DNA from: Synergistaceae bacterium UBA5560
GTDB taxonomy: Bacteria > Synergistota > Synergistia > Synergistales > Aminiphilaceae
NCBI GenBank assembly: GCA_002425685.1
Contig: DIMS01000115.1
Location: 63,337-74,608, forward strand
DNA: 11,272 nt
Direction: 5' to 3'
Under the pieces are notes generated by a model. It was given only the letters and a program-made list of their open reading frames with translations. It did no database searches and had not been told where the DNA came from. Numbering within the stretch: position 1 is the stretch's first letter; every line of letters starts with the position of its first letter. Below are positions 7,535 through 11,272 of this stretch, piece by piece. Made by a program: the position numbers and the translations under genes.

Positions 7535-9121
7535 GTGGAAACACGTCCATATCGGTTGAAAATGGCTTCCGACGGAGTGTACCTTCTGATTGAGCCGTCG
7601 GCGGAAGTTGCGCTTGCGGACGTGGTCGCGTTCATTCGTTCCAGGGAGATCGAGGAGTACGACGGCGATGCGGTCTTGCGCGCCGTGAACGAGAAGCCCG
7701 GCGAACCGGTCCGCATTGCCGACCGGCGCCCGGAACTGGACAAGGCGGCACAGGTGGGCGTGCGCATCGCTGAAGATGCGCTCACGGCGGAGATCAGAAT
7801 CCTTCCGCCTTTGGGCAAGCCCTGGCCTACGGTGGAGGAACTGAAGACGACGCTCAAGGAGTACGGTGTCGTTCACGGAATCAGGGAAGATGTTCTCCAG
7901 CGCCTCGTTTCCTCCAGAATCGACGGTAAATGGACCGAAGCTGCCACGGGTACCGCGCCGGTGGAGGGAAAGGATGCGGAATTCGTCTACAAGGTGGAGC
8001 TGCACAGCGCGAAGCCCAAAGAGATCGACGACAACCGGGTGGACATGAAGGAACTCGGTACGGTGGTCAACGTGGTGAAGGGGCAGGAGCTTCTCGAGAA
8101 AATCCCCCCCGTCCCCCAGAAGGACGGGCAGAGTGTTCTGGGGAAACTCATCAAGGCCCGTCAGGTGAAGGACAAGAACATCCCCTCGGGCACGAACACG
8201 TATCTTGCCGAGGATGGCCTGCGTCTTTTTGCCGGAATCGACGGACATGTGACGGTACGGGACAATAAATTCACCGTGCTCCCTGTTTTCGAAGTGCACG
8301 GCGATGTTGACTACAGCACGGGAAACATTCAATTCGTCGGGGATGTACACGTGAAGGGCACTGTCCGGGAAGGATTCGAGGTCACCGCGGGAGGTAATAT
8401 TGTCGTGGGCGGCGTTGTGGAAGGTGCCTTTCTCACCGCCGAGGGAAACATCGCCATCAGGGGCGGTGTGCGCGGCATGAACCGGGGCAAAATTCAGGCG
8501 AAGGGAAAGATCGAAGCCGGATACATCGATCAGAGCTGGATCCGCAGTGCCCAGGACATCAGCGTGAATGAGGCCATCATGCACAGCGACGTGGGCGCCC
8601 GGGGTGTCGTGGATGCCATGGGAGGCAAGAAGGGGCTCATCGTGGGCGGCAAGATCCAGGCAGGGCAGGAAGTACGGTGCGAAATCCTCGGCAGTGAGAT
8701 GGGAACCCGAACGGAAGTCGTGGTGGGGCTTCCTCCGGAAATGCTCGAAGAAAGGACACTTCTCCAGGGGAGTGTGAAGGAATTGGACGCCAAACTCCAG
8801 GAGATCCTTTCCAACGTGTCCTATCTCAAGAAGGTCGAATCCCTGGGCAAGCTGGACGACGCGAAGCGCCAGGTTCTTCTGAAGCTTACGAGAGCCCAGT
8901 TTCAACTCCAGGCTCAATTCAAGATCGCCAAGGAAAAACTGGCTGCCCTGGAATCCCAGATGGACAAGACCAAGACTGAAGGGCGTGTCCTTGTACATAA
9001 AGTCGTTTATCCCGGTGTTTCCGTGACGATCCGTGGATTGACCTATCTGGTGCGGGAGACCATGCAGTTCATCGCCTTCTCCTTTATTGACGGAGAGGTT
9101 AAGGCGCGCCCCTACAACTGA
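7535..9121 (+). CDS. fapA: DUF342 / FapA family polymer-forming beta-helix protein
   Basis: A 528-residue protein matching the DUF342 (flagellar assembly protein A) architecture: an N-terminal region (about 5-85), the DUF342 entry domain (about 86-235), a right-handed beta-helix built of short repeats with Gly-Asn/Asp turns (about 250-400, such as VHGDVDYSTGNIQFVGDV and AGGNIVVGG), a coiled coil (about 400-480), and a C-terminal beta segment. FapA of Vibrio promotes polar flagellation and is controlled by the PTS protein EIIA-Glc; in other phyla the role is unproven. There is no signal peptide or membrane helix, so it is cytoplasmic. AGGAGG (7522-7527), overlapping the sigma stop, lies only 1 nt from ATG 7529 but 7 nt from the in-frame GTG 7535, so GTG is preferred; using ATG adds two residues. 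Being right behind the sigma gene fits a flagellar role. Confidence 0.88.
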   Translation: METRPYRLKMASDGVYLLIEPSAEVALADVVAFIRSREIEEYDGDAVLRAVNEKPGEPVRIADRRPELDKAAQVGVRIAEDALTAEIRILPPLGKPWPTVEELKTTLKEYGVVHGIREDVLQRLVSSRIDGKWTEAATGTAPVEGKDAEFVYKVELHSAKPKEIDDNRVDMKELGTVVNVVKGQELLEKIPPVPQKDGQSVLGKLIKARQVKDKNIPSGTNTYLAEDGLRLFAGIDGHVTVRDNKFTVLPVFEVHGDVDYSTGNIQFVGDVHVKGTVREGFEVTAGGNIVVGGVVEGAFLTAEGNIAIRGGVRGMNRGKIQAKGKIEAGYIDQSWIRSAQDISVNEAIMHSDVGARGVVDAMGGKKGLIVGGKIQAGQEVRCEILGSEMGTRTEVVVGLPPEMLEERTLLQGSVKELDAKLQEILSNVSYLKKVESLGKLDDAKRQVLLKLTRAQFQLQAQFKIAKEKLAALESQMDKTKTEGRVLVHKVVYPGVSVTIRGLTYLVRETMQFIAFSFIDGEVKARPYN

Positions 9122-9150
9122 CGTGAAGAAAGGCAGGGGGTGAAGACCGG

Positions 9151-9462
9151 ATGATTCGACCTCTTGATGCGGTGTCGTCCATCTGGAAGACGGAGCAACA
9201 GGCGCAAAACGCCAAAGATCCTGGTTCCGCGCCCTTGCAGAACCAGCAGAGAGCGGAGATCGTCGCCGAGGCCGAGGCCAGGGACAACCAGGTGACGGAG
9301 AGCGACGAAAGCGGCACGGATGACAAAGTGAAATCCCGCAAGGAAGGACGAAGCGGCGGGAGATCCGGAAAGAAGGGCGGAAATCCTCGAAACCCCCGGA
9401 GTGGGGCAGAAGAGGAGGAGACGCCTCAAGGGGGGCCGGACGGTCTCGACTTCTACGCCTGA
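9151..9462 (+). CDS. Small, highly charged, probably disordered protein
   Basis: A 103-residue protein with no recognised fold. It begins with a conserved-looking MIRPLDAVSSIWKTEQQ segment, then a Gln/Glu/Ala-rich helix (about 15-50). A Lys/Arg/Gly-rich basic tract (about 59-84) and an acidic tract (86-90) follow, ending in LDFYA. The plan of a short ordered N-terminus, a Gln/Lys-rich middle and a conserved hydrophobic C-terminal tail resembles small proteins I recall downstream of sigma-28/DUF342 genes in Firmicutes; this is memory-based and unverified. The ATG at 9151 is supported by GGGGGTG at 9136-9142, 8 nt upstream. It lies 29 nt after fapA and 48 nt before the next gene, same strand, so it is in the operon. 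No signal peptide or membrane helix is seen. Function unknown. Confidence 0.72.
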   Translation: MIRPLDAVSSIWKTEQQAQNAKDPGSAPLQNQQRAEIVAEAEARDNQVTESDESGTDDKVKSRKEGRSGGRSGKKGGNPRNPRSGAEEEETPQGGPDGLDFYA

Positions 9463-9495
9463 GTTTTGACGACGGATCGAGGTGCCGGGAAATCG

Positions 9496-9503
9496 AAAGG
9501 GGA
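9496..9503 (+). promoter_or_regulatory. Ribosome binding site deciding a GTG over an ATG start
   Basis: AAAGGGGA ends 1-2 nt before ATG 9505 but 8 nt (counted from the last G) before the in-frame GTG 9511. The GTG is therefore the better start for the 186-residue hypothetical protein. Confidence 0.55.
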
Positions 9504-9510
9504 CATGCTT

Positions 9511-10071
9511 GTGGCGAAATCCGTGGATGTCGTTCTGGGATATGTGCTTGTCGAAGAGGAGAGCGACAGTTTCCGCGGTGCCGTACTTCTCACCGACCAC
9601 CGAGGCATTCCGAGGGATTTTCGTTACACGGATCCCATTTCTCCTTCTCGGGTGGAAAAAGTGCTCTACGGAGGTGCTCTCGACGTCTATCTCAAAGAGG
9701 AAGTGATTCTCGGGAGCCTCCTCGGTGCGGTGGAGCTTCGCCCGGCCCTGTGGTTCTGTCGCGACCGGGAGCTGTTGCGTTCCTTTCGCAGCAGGGTTCC
9801 CTCACCCGTGCTCGTTCTCCAGGAGAGCCCCCACGCGCCTCTGGATCATGTAGGTGAGGTGCTTCCCCAGGGGGAGGGATCGGTTTTTCTCGTGCAGGCG
9901 TCGCCGCTTGCCGCGCCGCTTCGGGTGGAGCTGCTCAAGGAGGACGGGGCGAGGATACAGGACATGGCGTCGACCCTCCAGCAGATCACGGAGACGATGG
10001 ATCCTCTGGAACCCTTCTCCCGAATGAGAAAAGCCCTTCAGATCGTTGGAGAAGGACAGGAAAACGCGTGA
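9511..10071 (+). CDS. Conserved hypothetical protein, unknown function
   Basis: A 186-residue protein I cannot assign to a named family. The N-terminal half (about 5-75) is an ordered alpha/beta unit with the pattern GAVLLTDHRGIPRDFRYTDPI, then a helix containing VEKVLYGGAL. The wording 'transmits a value, next to rule, F-Y-T-PI, YG-AL' feels like a conserved unannotated domain I have seen in other phyla, though I cannot name it. The second half (about 76-130) alternates hydrophobic strands and charged loops, and a helical tail (about 145-180) follows. It has no membrane helix or signal peptide. AAAGGGGA (9496-9503) lies 2 nt from ATG 9505 but 8 nt from GTG 9511, so GTG is chosen; the ATG would add two residues. 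Its stop overlaps the GTG of the next gene by 4 nt, so the two are likely coupled and may act together. Confidence 0.75.
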   Translation: MAKSVDVVLGYVLVEEESDSFRGAVLLTDHRGIPRDFRYTDPISPSRVEKVLYGGALDVYLKEEVILGSLLGAVELRPALWFCRDRELLRSFRSRVPSPVLVLQESPHAPLDHVGEVLPQGEGSVFLVQASPLAAPLRVELLKEDGARIQDMASTLQQITETMDPLEPFSRMRKALQIVGEGQENA

Positions 10072-10697
10072 ACTGGGGAGATGGTGGGCATCTCCTTGAA
10101 ACGCTGAAACGTCTTTTCATGGGACGGATTGCCGTACGCCGCTTCCCCGTCTCTTCGGGGCGCTCTCCGGAGATCCGAAACATTTCGCGGAGGCCGGCTT
10201 TGCGGGGTGGGATTCCCGCCGACAGGGTCGTGATCTCCCAGTGTTTTCGCTGGAGAAACAAGGCCGTCCAAACTCCGCGCAGAGTCGTTTTTTCTGAAAA
10301 ACCAGGAATCAGGGTGATTTCATTTTCATCCCTTTATGCCGATGTTCGGATCGTGCCTCTGACCGGTCTGACTGTTTCGGTCCGGAATGGTGATGCTTTA
10401 CTCGGCTCGGTTCCTCACTACAGAGCGAACCAACTCGCATTTTTTCGCGAAAAACCCGTCTTTGAGGGTGCTAGCGTGCTTGCCCTGTTTACGCCTATAA
10501 TCAAGGATGGTGTAGTGCGGAGTGCCCTCGACAAAGGATCGGGGCGCCTCTGTGTTTGGATGGACCCGAGGACGAAAGCGGAACAGCCATTTCACCTTCT
10601 TCTTGTACGGCGCCTTTCAGGGCCTCCATCCGTATCCTGGGTGTGGCTTCCTGTCTCTCGCCGGGAGAACTCTGGGGGTGGTTCTTCGATATCCTGA
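10068..10697 (+). CDS. Hypothetical protein, translationally coupled to the preceding gene
   Basis: A 209-residue open frame beginning at a GTG that overlaps the preceding stop (GTGA, 10068-10071), with AGGA at 10058-10061 about 6 nt upstream. The first 150 residues read like a folded protein: an amphipathic N-terminal helix (about 4-18), basic loops, then alternating strands such as DRVVISQCF, RVISF, VRIVPLTGLTVSV and ASVLALF. The last 60 residues (Trp/Arg/Ser/Pro-rich, ending in Gly-Ser repeats) look less protein-like. The DNA from about 10280 is more AT-rich and uses more A/T third positions than the neighbouring genes, and a perfect TATAAT (10496-10501) lies inside. No family is recognised. 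It may be real throughout, or real only in its first part with a decayed or frameshifted 3' end. Confidence 0.6.
   Translation: MNWGDGGHLLETLKRLFMGRIAVRRFPVSSGRSPEIRNISRRPALRGGIPADRVVISQCFRWRNKAVQTPRRVVFSEKPGIRVISFSSLYADVRIVPLTGLTVSVRNGDALLGSVPHYRANQLAFFREKPVFEGASVLALFTPIIKDGVVRSALDKGSGRLCVWMDPRTKAEQPFHLLLVRRLSGPPSVSWVWLPVSRRENSGGGSSIS
10496..10501 (+). promoter_or_regulatory. Perfect TATAAT -10 hexamer, possible internal promoter for the S1 gene
   Basis: TATAAT occurs inside the C-terminal part of the 10068-10697 gene in a locally AT-richer stretch. No good -35 lies 15-19 nt upstream (that region reads TAGCGTGC) and there is no TG extension, so it would be weak or activator-dependent. If used, transcription would begin near 10508 and give the S1 gene a leader of roughly 295 nt. 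A chance match within coding sequence is quite possible. Confidence 0.3.
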
Positions 10698-10724
10698 GAT
10701 AGGTGGCGATACGAAGAATTCGTA
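10681..10724 (+). promoter_or_regulatory. Alternative hairpins in the leader before the S1 gene
   Basis: Two mutually exclusive foldings are visible. TTCTTCG (10682-10688) can pair with CGAAGAA (10712-10718), enclosing a small TATC-CTGA-GATA hairpin (10690-10701). Alternatively TACGAA (10710-10715) pairs with TTCGTA (10719-10724) around a GAA loop. Both use the same bases near 10712-10718. The block spans the end of the upstream gene and the 106-nt gap. A switch-like role in S1 expression is speculation; the complementarity is directly seen. Confidence 0.3.
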
Positions 10725-10803
10725 CATGGTGGCTTCGCGCCTGGGGAAGCCGGAAGAGCTTGTGACAACTCTCAATCGAGAACACGGAGGGGCAGGAACG
10801 CGC

Positions 10804-11208
10804 ATGGCAGAGGAAAAGAGCACCGATGTCGTCGCTGTGAACGTAGGCGATGAAGTGGCGGGCACCGTGGAGCACATCGCTCCCTATGGCGCTTTTGTCA
10901 GGCTGGAAACGGGACAAAAGGCGATGATCCATATTTCGGAACTCTCCCACGGCTTTGTGAAGAAAGTGGAGGATGTTCTGGAGCTTGGACAGACCGTTCG
11001 GGCCAAGGTCCTCAAGATCGACGAGCGGGGGCGTATCGATCTCTCCCTCAAGGCGATGCAGCCGAAAGAGGCTCGCCCGCAGCCCAAGACGGAGGATTTC
11101 GAAAAACGCCTTTCCCAGTTCCTCAAGCAGAGCGACGAAAAAATCGCAGATCTCAACAGCAAGATGAAAAACCCGAAAGGTACCAAGAAACGGGTCGGGA
11201 AAAAATGA
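10804..11208 (+). CDS. Single S1-domain RNA-binding protein (YabR/GSP13-like)
   Basis: A 134-residue protein made of one S1/OB-fold domain (about 13-84) and a charged C-terminal tail (about 85-134) ending in a Lys/Arg-rich stretch. S1 signatures are visible: VGDEVAGTV, then IAPYGAFVRLETGQKAMIHISEL, and VRAKVLKIDERGRIDLSLK. Such small proteins, like Bacillus YabR and general stress protein 13, bind RNA or ribosomes; the exact target is unknown. The frame is open upstream to 10522, but ATG 10804 gives the normal N-terminus and has AGGA at 10794-10797 six nt before it (a stronger GGAGGGG at 10786-10792 is 11 nt away). It follows a 106-nt gap and is followed by a terminator, so it is the last gene of the unit and may also have its own promoter. 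Confidence 0.92.
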   Translation: MAEEKSTDVVAVNVGDEVAGTVEHIAPYGAFVRLETGQKAMIHISELSHGFVKKVEDVLELGQTVRAKVLKIDERGRIDLSLKAMQPKEARPQPKTEDFEKRLSQFLKQSDEKIADLNSKMKNPKGTKKRVGKK

Positions 11209-11242
11209 GTCCATCACTGGCGGTAACCGGAGGCGGGTTTTT

Positions 11243-11272
11243 GAGAGTGGGGGGCGGTTGCCCCCCTCTTTT
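11243..11272 (+). terminator. Rho-independent terminator, cut by the window edge
   Basis: Starting 34 nt after the S1 gene stop, GGGGGGC (11249-11255) pairs with GCCCCCC (11260-11266) around a GGTT loop. The outer bases GAGAG and CTTTT can extend the stem past one T-T mismatch, and a T-run begins at 11269 and reaches the edge. It should end the flagellar/chemotaxis operon on the + strand. How long the T-tract continues cannot be seen. Confidence 0.88.

Noticed and set aside
6665..8998. Long open reading frame on the minus strand (777 codons) antisense to the sigma and fapA genes
   Set aside because: It is the codon-phase shadow of two well-recognised + strand genes. Its translation is His/Arg/Pro-rich with no domain logic, and it crosses a gene boundary.
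10338..10345. GCCGATGT as a sigma-28 -10 element
   Set aside because: No TAAA-type -35 lies about 15 nt upstream, and the site is inside an open frame; the match looks like chance.
10500..10803. tmRNA, RNase P RNA, SRP RNA or 6S RNA in the low-coding region before the S1 gene
   Set aside because: None of the conserved motifs (the tmRNA 5' and T-arm ends, RNase P GAGGAAAGTCC, the SRP GGAAGCAGC loop) is present, and no long closing stem typical of 6S RNA was found.
1..11272. CRISPR arrays, insertion sequences, integrases, attachment sites or other mobile DNA
   Set aside because: No regularly spaced repeats, transposase-like proteins or terminal inverted repeats were seen; this is a contiguous core-type operon.

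Overview
This window is the 3' part of a flagellar/chemotaxis operon. Every gene is on the + strand and tightly packed: most gaps are 1-48 nt, and several Shine-Dalgarno (SD) sequences overlap the preceding stop. In order it holds: the C-terminal part of flhG (cut by the left edge), a PilZ c-di-GMP receptor, cheB, cheA, cheC, cheD, a tail-anchored protein of unknown function, a sigma-28 (FliA/WhiG/SigD-type) factor, a DUF342/FapA protein, three small to mid-size unknown proteins, a free-standing S1-domain RNA-binding protein, and an intrinsic terminator at the right edge.

Organism. The cheB-cheA-cheC-cheD-sigma order next to flhG is the fla/che arrangement of Gram-positives such as Bacillus (flhF-ylxH-cheB-cheA-cheW-cheC-cheD-sigD) and of Thermotogota and Synergistota. 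CheC plus CheD argues against an enteric-type proteobacterium. The DNA looks moderately GC-rich, start codons are often GTG, and SDs are strong. A PilZ gene between flhG and cheB, no cheW between cheA and cheC, and a DUF342 gene after the sigma factor make Synergistota my best guess. This is inference; no marker gene is present.

Layout. 2-583: FlhG, flagellar number/placement. 585-1268: PilZ flagellar brake. 1276-5549: chemotaxis core (CheB methylesterase, CheA kinase, CheC phosphatase, CheD deamidase). 5594-6754: unknown membrane-anchored protein. 6767-7522: sigma-28, for late flagellar genes. 7535-9121: FapA-like beta-helix protein. 9151-10697: three unrecognised proteins. 10698-10803: a 106-nt gap with hairpin potential. 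10804-11208: S1 protein. 11243-11272: terminator.

How it fits together. CheA would autophosphorylate and feed CheY (encoded elsewhere) and CheB. CheC removes phosphate from CheY-P and is modulated by CheD, which also deamidates receptors. The PilZ protein links c-di-GMP to motility, FlhG sets where flagella are built, and the sigma factor times late gene expression. cheR, cheW and cheY are absent and must lie elsewhere. The least explained parts are the tail-anchored protein between cheD and the sigma gene, the three proteins after fapA, and the possible internal promoter with a structured leader ahead of the S1 gene.
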